From the NCBI GenBank assembly GCA_036897445.1, contig JAYMTL010000001.1, positions 310,001 to 374,000 of the forward strand: a stretch of DNA of 64,000 bases. The letters run 5' to 3'. Position numbers and translations under genes: made by a program. Shown piece after piece: positions 12,262-25,084 of this stretch. The notes under the pieces are model-generated. The model was not told the DNA's origin. It ran no database searches and saw only the letters and a program-made list of their open reading frames with translations. The DNA is from Pelargonium tetragonum. Lineage: Eukaryota; Streptophyta; Magnoliopsida; Geraniales; Geraniaceae. Numbering within the stretch: position 1 is the first letter of the stretch; every line of letters starts with the position of its first letter.

Positions 12262-12282
12262 GGACTTCCTCTCGTACAAAAG
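12262..12282 (-). other. Sarcin-ricin-loop-like segment (LSU rRNA)
   Basis: The minus strand reads CTTTTGTACGAGAGGAAGTCC. GTACGAGAGGA is the exact bacterial, plastid and nuclear sarcin-ricin loop core. It is about 820 bp from the related segment at 11445 and matches it at 17 of 21 bases. No neighbouring LSU rRNA helices are recognisable. Real fragment versus chance is undecided. Confidence 0.28.
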
Positions 12283-12556
12283 GTTTTTGAGTAATATATC
12301 TCCTAAAAGCTGCAGAGGAATTGCTTGAGTGAGATACTCTTAAAGAGGGAACTACTCAAATTTTTTAGTATTTTCATAATATTATTTCGGTATTACCCTG
12401 GCATGTCTTAGTAAGGACCCCTTTTTTGCGAGTTAAAGAATACGACTACAGAAACTAGAAGCAAGGTGGGTCTAGATTTACCCTGGTTTAGAATAAGCAA
12501 AAATTCATTCAAAAAATTATATTATTCAGTAGCACTCCATTATCTTTCCTTTTGTT

Positions 12557-12826
12557 ATGAAGCATCTTAAAAGCTCAAGGAGAACTTTTTTCATTTACTT
12601 ACTACTAGAATATAGGGATCCTGTTACTTTGCCTTTTACTGGAGCCTTAGTTTTTTGTATAATCGCGGGCACTCGCAAATTCCCTAGAGTTCTAATCCTA
12701 GTTAAAGGGTTAAAGCATTCACACTTAACCTATTACATTAATTCGAGGACACAAGTCGGTTTGCTTTTTATTTCTTTTGGACTCTCATTGGTAAAGGTTC
12801 GAAACAACTCTAAAAAAGAGAAGTAG
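12557..12826 (+). other. 89-codon open frame, product unknown
   Basis: This is one of the few longer frames that begin with ATG. The predicted product is basic and has two hydrophobic stretches, around residues 24-38 (TLPFTGALVFCIIAG) and 67-79 (VGLLFISFGLSLV), so it could be a two-pass membrane peptide. I recognise no family. There is no purine-rich ribosome-binding site just upstream, and a frame of this length is expected by chance in 64 kb of this composition. The LPFTG is internal and is not evidence of a sortase signal. Most likely not a gene. Confidence 0.12.
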
Positions 12827-15800
12827 GGATTTTTTTATAGTATATAAAGCAAAGAGCACCCCTGCTCGAGCATATTACGTCTCTTAATTAAGTAAGAATA
12901 AAGAATAGAGTTTTTGCTTATTTTCATTAAGCACACTCTCGGGTATCGGGGTAAAGCATCTAGCATAATTCTAGTAACGCCCCCTCTATTCGATAGATAA
13001 AGGAAATGCCCGGTCTAATTAAGGAAGTCAAAACAGAAGCGCAAGAATTCCGTGTATTACAAGGTTAATGCCTTTTTAATATTTAATATGTTTAGCCGAA
13101 AGGGTTTTCTAAAAGAGTCCTTCTTTGATAAGGTAACTCATACCTAAATAAAAAAGGCTTTCAAGTTTCAGTTAATTAATACAAAAACGGGACCTTATAT
13201 GCTGGCTTTGAAAAGGCGCCCGTACACACCCCTGTGTTCGTTACCCCTTACTCTGCTTAGCGTGCTATATCCCAACCCGAGGCGGAAGTACTCATTACTT
13301 TATGTAAAACTTCTTAACAACGAGCTGTTGCCAAGACGTTTCTCTATAATTCTAATTTACGCGGCTGCTTGAGAGGAGAAAGCTTTTTGCAAGAAGGGAT
13401 TTTCACCAGAACTCTTAATAGAGAGAGGGGTTCCCGTTAAAGTCAAAAGATCTAGAGCCCCTTTTAAGTCAATTTTTAATAAGCGGTTCTGAAAAATAGG
13501 TAAAATAAATATCATTTGGATTCATAAATTTAGAGGGTAACCTATAAACTAAATTTAGGATGTTTGGCGAGTTCTTTTGTGGAAATTAATTCCCTTTTTT
13601 GAAAGTTTACCCTTGCAAAAGGTTTCGTGTAAAGGAATTTCTTTGAACACCAAAAAGTATAAGCTTCCAGCTTCTTTTAATGGGGCTGGATATTATAAAA
13701 GGCATTCTCTCGGTTTACGTATATTTTAGGAATTAAGAACTCTAAAATTCTACGAGACCCTTTTTGAGTCATCCGAGCATAAAACTTAAAAATTGGATAT
13801 AAAAAATAGCAATGCAATTATAAGGAGCTCTTTAACCTCGATAAATAAATAAAGCTTGATCTTTAATGGTTTAAAAAACTTCTGTGTATTACTCCCTTTG
13901 ATCTGTGTTCTCTATCCCTCTATACTTAAAAGGTTAACTTTTATTGACAATAAAAAAATACTGATGAAGGAGTTGCGCGGCTTTATTTAATTAAAGGATC
14001 CTCCTTTTATAAATGGAAGAAGAACTACTTTATAATTTTATAAAACTTTGTCTTAATCTTGTTAGAACAAGCACTTCGTAGTATCGGATTCAAAACGATA
14101 TACTACCCTACTAAATTTGTTTCTTACTTTTACTCGGCCTACTTTTAAAAGAAGCCCGCTCAAATACAGAGATAGAAAAAAAAGGAAAAACTTCAATCTT
14201 TCATACTCCAGTTACTTAAAGCTTTGTAGATTACATAAAGGTTCAGGCAAAAGGTATAATACAGGGAATTCTAGCAAAATGAAAAGCAAATTACACACTT
14301 GAGACCAAAGAAAAAAGCTCGTAAGGCTGGGGTTAATACAAAAAGGAATCTCTGCTGCAGGCTTACTTTTATTTAAGAATACTTTATAAATAGGGCACCT
14401 TATGCCTTAAGTATGAGATAGATCTCATGAAGTCAAAAAAGAATCAATCACTTCAAAATCAGTATAAAGATGTTTTAGTGAGGAGTCCGGCCCTTTCCTT
14501 TGAAAATTTTCGTGAAGTAGGACTTATTAAATAGAGTCCTTCGCTCGCTATGACAAAGGGAAATATCCTACTGCTAAGTACTAACAACTAGAATGAACAC
14601 AAAAAAAATCACTCCCGTGTCTAAAAGGCTCCTGTTGGAATTGAACCTTTTTGAAATATAACACATTACAGAATAGGGTAAATTTACCTCAACCGGGCCC
14701 AGAGACTCAAAATAACTGAGAAAATCTAGTCCGTTAAATCAAGCTTTAGCTTCAAGGCACAGCCATTTAAATCCCATTATCAGAGTCCCTTTACAGTAAG
14801 CTTTTTAGAGGGCCTTATACACTTGATAGGATCCTAAATTCTGCGGTATACACTTTTTGACTGAGAAGTTGTAACATTTGTTGTATTTGGTTCCACTTGT
14901 ACAGAAGGCATATAAGCGGGATTTCAATATTATGAAGCTTCCCTAGCCCCAGTCCGTAGTATAATAAACTCTTAAGCATGAATTAGAGTACTCTCTCGTA
15001 TAGTAATAACCTTTTAACAGGCTTCGCCCTCCCCTCAGTTGTTAATTAATTCGTAGATGTTGTTGTAATTGGGCGCTGCTTTATAAAAGAGGGGCCCTTC
15101 TGTTAGATTAAAAAGCGAGTTCGTCAAGGGTTTCTCCGTCCTTGTTGGGAGTTCTTTTAGTAGCACTGTCCATTAAGCATTACTTTTTAAGGCGGATTTC
15201 TTAAAAATTGGAATTTCAGAAGTTAAGCAGAAGGCTTAATTAAATCATGAGTATAACATGTTTTGAACCCCCTTGATACCTACTATAGTATTATTCTTAA
15301 TTAGGAATTAAAGCTAATTAAAGAAAGGTACACCTTTAAGCACTACTCTAATATACATTTTTTTCTAATAATTTACATAATATTAAGGAATCTCATGAAA
15401 GATAAGATGCTTGTGAAAGTACAAGTACTTTCCCTTTTGCGGCGCTTTTTCTTTTTAGTAGTTGTCTTCCTTGAAAATAACTGAACCTAAGTTTCAAGCT
15501 GACGATAAGAGGTAGCGTAGTTAGGCACGCTCGTACTACAAAATTGAAGTTATCCCGCCACCCAGTAAATAATTTCTATTTCATTTGGACTCAACTCTCC
15601 CGCATTAATATAATAAAGGATTCCCTTCTCTATTTTATAATGGAGTTGCTCTAGTAATTGACTATATACTTTAATAAGATATCAATTTATATTATAGCGC
15701 TATAAGGCGTTTAGTTAGTAAAGAGGAATCCTTTATAAAAGCCCTGGATATATCTGAATCTTTTTTCGAAAACGCGGAATTTAGTTACATAAATGGAATC

Positions 15801-18800
15801 CATATTTACTAAACTTATTGACTCTGTCACCTGGAAATATATATTGGCATGAAGTACATAACTACAAGGAAAGGTCTTTATCAAGATTTTATTTCATTTT
15901 CAAATGTAGGGCTGAACTTCTGCCGAGGCGTAAGGTCCGTCATTAGTATATTGATCGGAATAGAGTCCAAAAAAATCTCACTTTGAGTATAAGGTAACTT
16001 TTACCAGCTCAACGAAACGAAAAAGGATACATATAAATTGGGTTAACCTTTCTTACATTCCTATTACTAAAATAGATTAAAATATAATGTGGAAGTGAGG
16101 ATAAGGCTTTTTTGTTATGACCCCTAACTGAAAGAGGGTGCCCTTGTTTAGGTCTGTCCCTGGAGAGTTTTAATGAAATACTATACTTTACAGATCCAGC
16201 AATTAATTTAGGTAACCCCCCGTTCGGGGTGATGAGGAGTTATAAGAATACTTCTAAAAATGTAGTAGTCTTCTCTACATCCCTTTTTTTATAGAATCGG
16301 GTAAGGACCCCTCATCTCAAGAAGAACTTAAAAAGCTGGAACTATTATAAATCTCTTATTTCTGCGACCCTAAGGTTTAAAAAGAAAACTGAGTAAGAAA
16401 TTTTTTTAAAATATAACTCATAATTATAACTAAAAGAGCTCCCGGGATTAGAAACTACTACTTTGATTTTTAAGATCCGCGCTTTTTTTCGCTTCAAGCA
16501 ACAAGAGGATCAAACCAATATAACCAACCCCTAAGCCGCTTAGTAGGCTCTTAAATAATTCACAGAGAAATTTAATTGCCTTGGTCTAATTAGCTCGTTT
16601 ACAAAATAAGCAAACTACTAACTTTCATATTTTAGTGCTTACTCCTTCTACTGGGAAATTCTCATTAAAAAGGTATTTACAATTTATGTCGTACAGTAAT
16701 CACTATTTATATATTTTTAATAACAGAAAACGCGTGCAAATAGCGCATTTGTGATAAGGAAATTTCTTCTTTTTGCAAAAGATGCTCGGCCCCTTTTTGA
16801 AGACCTTTTGTATTCCTGCCCTTGTGAAAAAATGAAAGCAGGACTCTCTATTTACCTTCGTACCCCTAGCCAAGTCCCTACACTCCGGGGAATCCAGAGT
16901 TTCAATTTCTCAAAGTATTTGTTAAAAGTACTGGATCCTCAAGTAAAAAAGTCTCTTGTATAATTAAAATCAGAGTACACACCCCGCTTTCTTAGATATT
17001 ACTAGTAAATTAAAAAAGAACAAGAAGTCCTCTAATCTAAGCTGTACTTTGTAAAGGGATATTCGCTTGGCAATGAAGCCTGTAATGTATTACTCTCTTA
17101 AGCAAATATGCTGTTAAAAAGGAAACCCATGAGTTTTATACCATTAAAAGAGGGATCCCTAGTGACAGCCTGAATCTTATTCAATATTTTTATCCTCTAT
17201 ATTAGGACTGAACGGGCAAAGGTGAAACTCAAAGGGGGATTCCTGAAGCTCTACCTTTTTTCTGTTAAGAGTATTATCAAAGCAACAAGAAGTCTTGAGT
17301 TATGTATTTCTTAGAATCTACAATAACTAAATAGAAACTCTTATTATACTGCTAAGCGTTAACTCTAATAAACCTACCCTCGATTTTGTATATTTAAAAT
17401 ATCTGGTAAGTAATTCCTGTAATAATACTATTATCTCGTTAGCAAACTCTGAATAAGGAAAAATGAAAGAAAGAAGAGGATAGAATTAATTCATAGTAGA
17501 GTCAATTTTGGCAAACCCTTTTATTTAATAAGTAGAAGCTAGTTAAAGTAGAGACATAATTAGATGCATTGCGCGGGTTAACCACGAGTTCTCAGTTTTA
17601 AGAAATGAGTACTCCTATAAGTCAATTTGTATGGGATAACTAACTCTCCGGGCTGGCTAAAATTCCTAAGAAAGCTTATGTTATTATAGCATCGATAACT
17701 TCGTTTTTCAGACAAAGAAAAAAGAGAAATAATTACATTACCTTTATATAAGGATTCCAAAAAAGAAAATAAGGGAGGCTTTCCTAAAAGCACTAAGAAA
17801 ACTCTTTGAGGTCCTATAAAAGCGAGATACTTGGGAATATGTTTGTCATAAAAGCACCCTTAATTCCTTAATAAAGAGGGCTTTAGATCAAGAACACCTG
17901 GGTTGGCCTAAGTAAAGTAAGACTAAGCAAACTATTGCACAAAATGAGGAGCAGTCCCTACAGCCCCGTTATTTTACTATTGAGAACATAAAAGACTTCG
18001 GGTTTGAGGGAGCTTGAAAGTCAGTAAGTGTAGTTCTTCCTTTAAAGAGTTCTTAATTTTCTAGAGTATTATAATATTAAAAGAGGGTACCTAACTCTTC
18101 AAAAGAAAGTTTAACCTAAAACTAAGAAATACTTAAAACTCATAAGACTGGTTCTTGAGGAATATATTACATTAATTTGTTCAGCTTCGAGAATATGAGC
18201 TCAAGCTTTTCCCTATATAAGGAAAGCACAATAAGTATGTAAAATAAGGATAAGATAGCGCTTCCATAAAAGGTTTTAGTTAGTATTGTTTATTGAAGAA
18301 ATCCAAAAGGGCATAAGCTTGAGCTAGAATAAGTAAAGTAAACTTCTTCCATTTGTACAAGCGAAGCAATTTCTCATTTAGAATATTTTATATAAGAGTT
18401 TTCATTAAACTTAAAGGACAAAAACTTAGAGTGCGGTGTGTATGTAAGCCTGCTTATTCTCTTAAACCCTTATGAAACGCCAATTCTAGTACGAGGATAA
18501 GAAGACCTATTAAAATGAAAACAGGTATACGGATAACCGGCCAAAAAACTCCTAAGAGTACAAGTATTAACCCGGGTAAAAATGCTACTAATTCCGAACT
18601 AGAAAGTCAAAAAAGGAAGAAAGTTATATAAGTTAAGTAAGAAGTATAAAACGTTCCTTTGTCTTTATCAATCAAGTGTAAATCAACCTTTTGTTAATTT
18701 AGATATATAATAAACTTGAGCGAATTCTTATGACATACCCCTCGCTTGTAGCATACACTTAATTTGATATAGTAAAGATTTATATAGTACTTTATGGTCC

Positions 18801-21800
18801 TTGGCTACGAAACTATACGCGGCTTACCGGAACTCTTGTATCAGAGAAAAAAGACTAAACTACACGAAGGAGTCCCAATTTCCTTTTTTTTATAAAGGGG
18901 GTGGGGCTTTCGACTTGGATTTACTAGAGTGCTAAAGCTTGTCCCTTATTATGCAAAAGGGTTTAGTCAATATTTAGGAATTTCGGATAAAGGGAATACG
19001 TAAAGTTTGCTTTTGTACTAAATTGAGTACTCATTTTTTAGCTTGCTGGTATGCTTTTCTTGAATAAAGGTAGAATCATCCGACGGGTTTTAGTTATTTA
19101 AACTATAAATTCCTAATAAAGAAGTAGCACTTTAACGACAAGCTATACCTATCTTACTATATTAAAACCTAGACTATATATTTAAATTGAAAATAAAAAA
19201 AAGGCCTACTTTCTTTCTCTTGGAAGTTTTTGTAATAAAAGTAAACCATAAATCAAAAGAAATTCCTTTATAAAGGAGCTCGAGTCAACAAAAAGTATAT
19301 TAAAACTAGCTTAATTTAGTTTTTCTCCAATAAAACAAACAAAGCTTACAAATCATGAAAGTAAGAATACAAAAGAGTTTTCCCTTATTTAGGCAAGACC
19401 TTTTAACTAAACGAATTCTACAAAAAGTTGTAATAATTAGAAGTACTTCTTCTTATAAAAAGTATATACCCCTAAAGGAGTCAAGGTAACTTTGCTTATA
19501 TTAAAGGCATTTCCGTAACTAGATTTTCATAATACAGTCAATCCATATAGGAAAGCTCTAGTATAAAGTAAAGAAATATAGAATTACTTTGTTTCCATAA
19601 CTTACTATAAAAGTGGAGTCGCTTTATAACATATAAAACCTAATTTTAGGGAATTCTCCAATGAAAACTTGGCTTATATTTATATAATTAAGTATAATTA
19701 ATAGTAAGCCAGAATTTGTAATTATTAATCTCAATCTTCGAAAGAGGTCTAGTAACATTAACAGCAGAAAAGCGGGCTTACCTCGTACAATTCCGTTTAT
19801 TCTTTTTTGAAACCCCTTAAGGATTACCTTAAAATTTTTATTGTAATACTTGAAAAATCCCCTTTTTTAAGTACCCTGTAACTGCAAATGCTCTTTACTT
19901 AAGAGTCGACAACATATTTTTAATATCTAACCCCTGGAAATCCAGATATTCCGGGTTCTATAATAAAATCCTTACCGGTAAATAATCAAAGGGTAAAGCT
20001 CCCGTGTATAACTCATGTATCAAAACTAAAATCTTACTTCGTTTACGCGGCTTGCTCTGATTTATAATCAAATAGAAACACCTTTAGTTATAAGTTTTGA
20101 ATCTTAGTACCGAAATGAGTTTGCCTTTTTATGTTTATAGCACGGAAGCACCTCAGTATTACTAGGACCCATAAAAGTAGCTCAAGAAACTCCTAAATAG
20201 CTATATAGATAGGAGCTCCTGCTGAAGGCTTATCCGCAAAGTTTTTATCATTGGCTTAGGTTCCCAATTCCCTACCTTTGTAACTGCTGGGGTTACTCTT
20301 ACCTTATACTAAGTTTTTAACTAACTCGAGCTTGATCTTGTTTAATTAATTATTATAAATTATAAAGGATTGATTTTCAATAAGAGACGTTAGCTACGGT
20401 ATAAGACGGGAATTGCTTTCTATACACTTGACTTCTAATTCTGAGTGAGACTGTGATACGCTCGAAACCCTTAAACCAAAGTACTTTATATATATACGTC
20501 AACATCTTAAGGAGTCCCACTCCTATCTAATGACTTTTTTCTTTATTCTACTAGTCTAAGTGAATAATCCTTACTTTTGTAAGGGGAAAGCCCTAAGGAT
20601 TCTGGATGTTTAGTGGGAATTTTCTTGTTGGAGGTGTTGTGTTTCCTTAGAGGGGGTTCATATAATTTAGAGTCTGTAACTAAGCATGACTTGAACCCAG
20701 GTATTTCCGGTCTGAAGCAAATGTTCTAATAGAAAATTATAGAGTCTCTGCAGTCGGTATCTAATTCACTATTACTTTACTTAATTTCGGTAGAGGCGGG
20801 GATCCTAATTTCGATCTTTTATTCTTATCTATTAAAGATTAAATTCTAAAAAAAAAAGCATTTCGTTTGTATGTAATGGGAGGGGATTACAAAGATATTG
20901 AGGTTTTAGTTAGACCCGGTTACTGATTGATAATTACACTTTGGAGGTGTACTAATTCCAGGGTTCCCTCTTTCTTTTTAAATTACATATCAGATTTAAG
21001 GGTTTCATAATGTTTGTTATCTCTTTTTAAATTAGCTAGGTTTTTTGCAATAATTGGGGTCGGTTACTCGGCGCGCGAAGACTTCGATTCCAAATCTCAA
21101 TAAGGTATCAGTTAAGTCTTTTTTGTCTGGGTAGCTCCGCGTCCTAATATATAATAAGCAGCTGTTGTAGGTCGTAAGGTTTTCTAAGTCTATAATAAGA
21201 AAAGCAAGGTTATACTGTTAGTCACAACAAGTAGGTATTGTTTTAACCAAGGAATTTCTTTGTAATAAAAAAAGGTTTTTATTCTTCTTAATTTGACGTT
21301 CAAAAGGGTTTCTACCTTAGCTACTTTGACTAGAAAGAAAGGGTTTGAATGTATAAGAAATTTGTAGGATACCCCTTTTCTTTTAACAACACGGGAAAAT
21401 TATTAAGATACGCTAGAAAATTGCTTATAACCGGATTTACAAATTTTCATTCTCTTTTTCAGGTACAGCTATCTCAGGTTCTTGTAAATACTACGGAATT
21501 CGCTAGCAAACTTAGCTTTAAAGAAATATAGAAAGACTTTCTAAGGAAGGGTATGCTGTATTTCCCGAGTCTATTCCCTTTAAATAGAGTCCCTACTAGG
21601 GTAAAGTTCAGATGCGAAGGGGTTTTTTAATTTGATAGGTTTATTAACCTTGCTTTAACTGGGTGTGCTTTATGGATAAAAGGGATATCTTGTGCCTTTT
21701 GAGGTCTTCTCTATCCTGGTTGTTAAATAAAAAGGAGTTTCTTCTAAAAAGAGATTTCGGGGTAAAATCGAAGATTTTAAATAAGGACATTACAATCTAA

Positions 21801-24241
21801 CATAAAAGAGTTAAGCTATAAGGGATATAATAGACCCTACTTGCGTCCCGCTTTCCCTTTAAAATTATATGTACTATATAAATTGTTCCTTAGGTTCTAC
21901 CTCGTAATTAGAAAAGTAGAGGACCCTTATTATATAGGAAGGATTGCCCCGAGGTTGGGGAGGCTTCATTAAATATTATTACAGAGGATCTTACTTGATG
22001 CTTAGGGATTTAACTAGCTTTGTTTCTTAGTTCATTTTGAAATGTTATAGGAATCCTGTTACTTACACCACTACTAGTTTCGATTTAGTAGTATAGGGGT
22101 AGCTTATAAAAGAGTTTCCTTATGAGTTCTATTTCTAGCTAAATTTCTTTCCCTTTTTTATTCCTTAGGCTTTATGAAGTACATCTGCCTTGTAAGTTTC
22201 TCTTCCTTTCTGATATATCTGTAACTGTCGTATTTAGAGTAGAAAATCTTAGGCCTTACCCTCCTTACCCTTAGGAATTTGAAATTACCGGAATTCAGAG
22301 TTTGTAGGTCAAGCATTCAAGAACCCTTAAATTTTTGGAATAGTAAGAATTAAGCGAAATCTCATAACATACACTCAGGATCAAAAGGTCCCTTTTAAAT
22401 AGTCATATAGATCCAGGCAAGAACAGAAGGACATCTGACAGTCGGTATTTAAGGGGAAATTTTATAGTGTCGGCAACTCGCTCTTGACTTTTTTTTATCT
22501 TTCGTTTGTTAGTCATCCTTTTTCTAATATTATACAAGAATTCTTAACGGGGCACCTTTTAGGCGAATCTTCCGGGAATTTAGGACTTCTCTCTGACTTT
22601 AGGATTAGTAGGAACAAAAAGCAAAAAGACTTATAGAACTCTCTGTGTCTTCAGGTAAGCTTTATGAGATATAGGGTGCTCCGGTATTTGGATTTTCCTT
22701 GAGTTAACCCTTTAGCTTAGCATGTGATATAGTAGAATTCAAAAGGGATTTAAAGCTGCATTTTTTATATAACTTTAGCTTGACTTAGTTTTTATTTTAT
22801 TTAAGTCGCACAATTTATAAGTTTTTTAGTGTATATTATACAGGGTTTTTAAAAGAGATCTTACTTTTTCTCATTTATTTTATAGAGTCCCCACATTTCC
22901 GTTATATATTCAAAAGCTAAGCCCCTTATTTATAAGTAGCAATCAGTATATCTCTAGAAAAGCAGGTATAATTAGGAGTATTTAGAGCGGGCCTTAAAGC
23001 TTTTAAAATAATATTAATTCGTATAAAGTGCAAATCTTTCGGACTGGAAGACCTTTAAGCTCCTAGGGATTCTTTTTTTACTTACATATTTTTGTTATTG
23101 TCTTAGAAACCCCCTCTTTAGATTGCGCTAGCCCTTTAATTTGTCTTAAGAGGATGATTAAGGGGAATTCCTCTTGCCTGTAGTAGAAATTCTTTATTTT
23201 ATGTCTTATTGAAAATATAGGGGCACTCTCTCTTGTCTTAATAAGTAAACCGAGCTTGTTTGTAGGCTTCGAAACTCGAGACTATTATATATTATATTTA
23301 AGCTTCCCCTTTTCGAAATTCAAAAAAGGATAATAAAGAAACTTCAAAAATTCTAGCTATACTTACAAGCAATCCTGAGCCTAAAGGAGCTCACTACCTA
23401 TTGGGGTTTACTATCTAATCCAGTTTCATCCAATAACGCTACATCTCTTTTAGAGTTAGGCAGGGGCAAAGCCCGTTTAAAGAATCCTAAGTGGATTCCT
23501 TTTAGGCACGCACTACAGTAACCCCCTATTTCTTTCTAGGCAAAAACTTAAATAAAAGGAACTCCTCAATTTTTGTTCTAGCCTTAATACCGGAGTTATA
23601 TGGGCTAAATCCCTTTTTACTATAGCATATCTCCAACGAATAACTAATAAGTTATAACTTTTGGTACTCAAAATGTATTTCATTTTCTTTCATTTCTAAA
23701 GCAAGGGTTTATTCTCATATAGAAATTTTTCATTCAGACACATTTTAAAAGGTTAGGCGTTTTTTAGGCCTATTACGTGTCCTAGTAAATCCTCTTTCTT
23801 TTTTACCGATTTACCGAGGTTTTCGGGTCCTTTTTAGAATGAAATTTGAACCGGGTTGCACCCTAATAGTTAGTAGTATTGAGTTTCAATAGAGTCCAGC
23901 GTGATTAAAAGATAGGTACTTCCCAGCCGATACGCTCTTTTGTAAAAGTCCCCCTCTCTTGGTCATGAGCATTTGTTGCTAGTCTAGACTTAGGCCCCGT
24001 CCGAGTAGATTATAAAACCGATAAAACTTAACATATCTTTTATTCTTGTTTTCCCAATATCTGCAGCAACTTCTATACGTTAACACAAGCTCGTGGAAAG
24101 AAATTTCTACTTTAGGCTTAAGAAATTGACTTATGCTTATAAATTTTAGCAAGCCAAAGTGTGACAAATAAAGGAGAATTTCAAGCCTATTTTCAGCGCC
24201 GGACTCGTTAGAATTCTGCTAAAAGAAATCCCTAATAGGGC
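12827..24241. other. Long non-coding tract, no recognisable gene
   Basis: About 11.4 kb in which no frame exceeds 71 codons and none shows a known motif. TAA and TAG are dense on both strands. GTACACACC, a word also found near the 3' end of small-subunit rRNA, appears at about 13207 and 16975 but without further rRNA context. At 20686-20740 the minus strand reads vaguely like a tRNA (GGGTTCAAGTC and an upstream TAGAACA), but stems do not form. A 14-bp perfect palindrome (ttatagc/gctataa) lies at 15692-15705. I see no mobile element or array. Confidence 0.55.
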
Positions 24242-24259
24242 AAAAGTGATGACTAACAA

Positions 24260-24316
24260 GTTAACCATGCGTTTCCAAAAACCTGGGATGTTCTGGGTTT
24301 AAACCTACATGAGTGC
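24260..24316 (+). pseudogene. tRNA-Trp (CCA)-like relic
   Basis: From the anticodon onwards this resembles plastid trnW(CCA): the loop TTCCAAA carries CCA at 24275-24277, followed by an ACC stem piece, GATGT as in the plastid gene's variable region, and a T arm ending CCTACA. One extra A after the loop and extra bases before GATGT disturb the anticodon stem, the T loop is one base short, and I find no pairing acceptor stem. By my hand alignment roughly 70% of aligned positions agree over about 50 bases. If real, it is a decayed copy, not a working tRNA. It lies on the same strand as the tRNA-Met 6.8 kb downstream. Chance resemblance remains possible. Confidence 0.32.
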
Positions 24317-25055
24317 ATCCCCTAAAAATAAGGGCTACTCGGAGCCGATGTTAGGCTTGATTCATTAAGTGCCCGCTTTGTGTCCTTATAACTACTTAAG
24401 AATAAAAAAGCTAGCACTTCGTTATATTAAACAGTACCTTGTAGAAGCTTTCAAGTCTTATCTAAATTTTTAGGGCTCACTATTAGTAAGGAAACCTGCA
24501 AGCAAATTAGAAAACAAAATATAGAAAAAGAGTTAGAGTTCTAGCTTATAAAAACTCGCTTTAGAATGGGTTTACTTAACTTAGTATTCTGAAAGGCTTT
24601 ATCCTCAAGGTATAGAATTTGCCTGAGTTCCAGGGAACAAAGCGCGGATAAGGACATAAAACATGGGTGGGACGACTTGTTGGTAATAATCCTATATTTT
24701 TGGAGAACCCAGTTCAAACTAAGAGGTAATAAAGCCTACCTTAAACAGTAGCAAAAACTTAATACAGTTTAGGATCTTACGGGTTTCCCTTTTAACCCGC
24801 AGCTTTAAAATACTCTAAAGCTTTCTTATTTTATTTGAGCTTTGTTATACCCCGACTCTAAAACTATAACGGCGTATATTAGCTGAAGGGATATAACCTT
24901 CCAGTAATCTGGGAGTAGTCCCTTTAAATCTTTCCGCAATTAAGTTTAAAGTCTTAGCAGCGCCCACTTAGTGGTATTAGGTACTTAGGCAAGGTATTGT
25001 AAATAAGAAAATTTGCCTTAAACTGGTTTACGCTTTGGTATCGCAGAAGCATATA

Positions 25056-25084
25056 TATCTATTCTATAAACTATATAATAGATA
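25056..25084. repeat. 29-bp imperfect palindrome
   Basis: Outer arms TATCTATT (25056-25063) and AATAGATA (25077-25084) pair perfectly. After one mismatch a further 4 bp pair around a 3-base loop. The hairpin is almost all A and T, so it would be weak. It could act as a recombination-prone cruciform but has no gene beside it. Confidence 0.6.

Larger units (their letters stand above)
10867..12556. other. Non-coding tract with two rRNA-like words
   Basis: No frame of note. It holds the two sarcin-ricin-like words listed separately and a 14-base partial match to the 46-bp repeat at 11058-11071. From about 11800 to 12240 the plus strand is purine-rich and full of TATAGCT/AGTAC-type words, a texture different from its surroundings. 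I see no structure that explains this. Confidence 0.5.

Noticed and set aside
12627-12680. LPFTG followed by a hydrophobic stretch and basic residues, like a sortase sorting signal
   Set aside because: It lies in the middle of the frame instead of at the C-terminus, has no secreted domain before it, and nothing else suggests a Gram-positive bacterium.
14620-14700. Minus-strand tRNA-like stretch with GGTTCAATTCC and a possible GTA anticodon
   Set aside because: The T stem has three mismatches, the anticodon stem does not pair, and no 5' acceptor strand complements AGGAGCC.
13200-17000. GTACACACC at about 13207 and 16975, resembling the 3' region of small-subunit rRNA
   Set aside because: The match is nine bases only; the following CGCCCGTC and the GAAGTCGTAACAAGG element are not present in order nearby.
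20686-20745. Minus-strand tRNA-like stretch with GGGTTCAAGTC and TAGAACA
   Set aside because: Anticodon, T and acceptor stems do not pair, and the loop would carry TCA without a matching arm.
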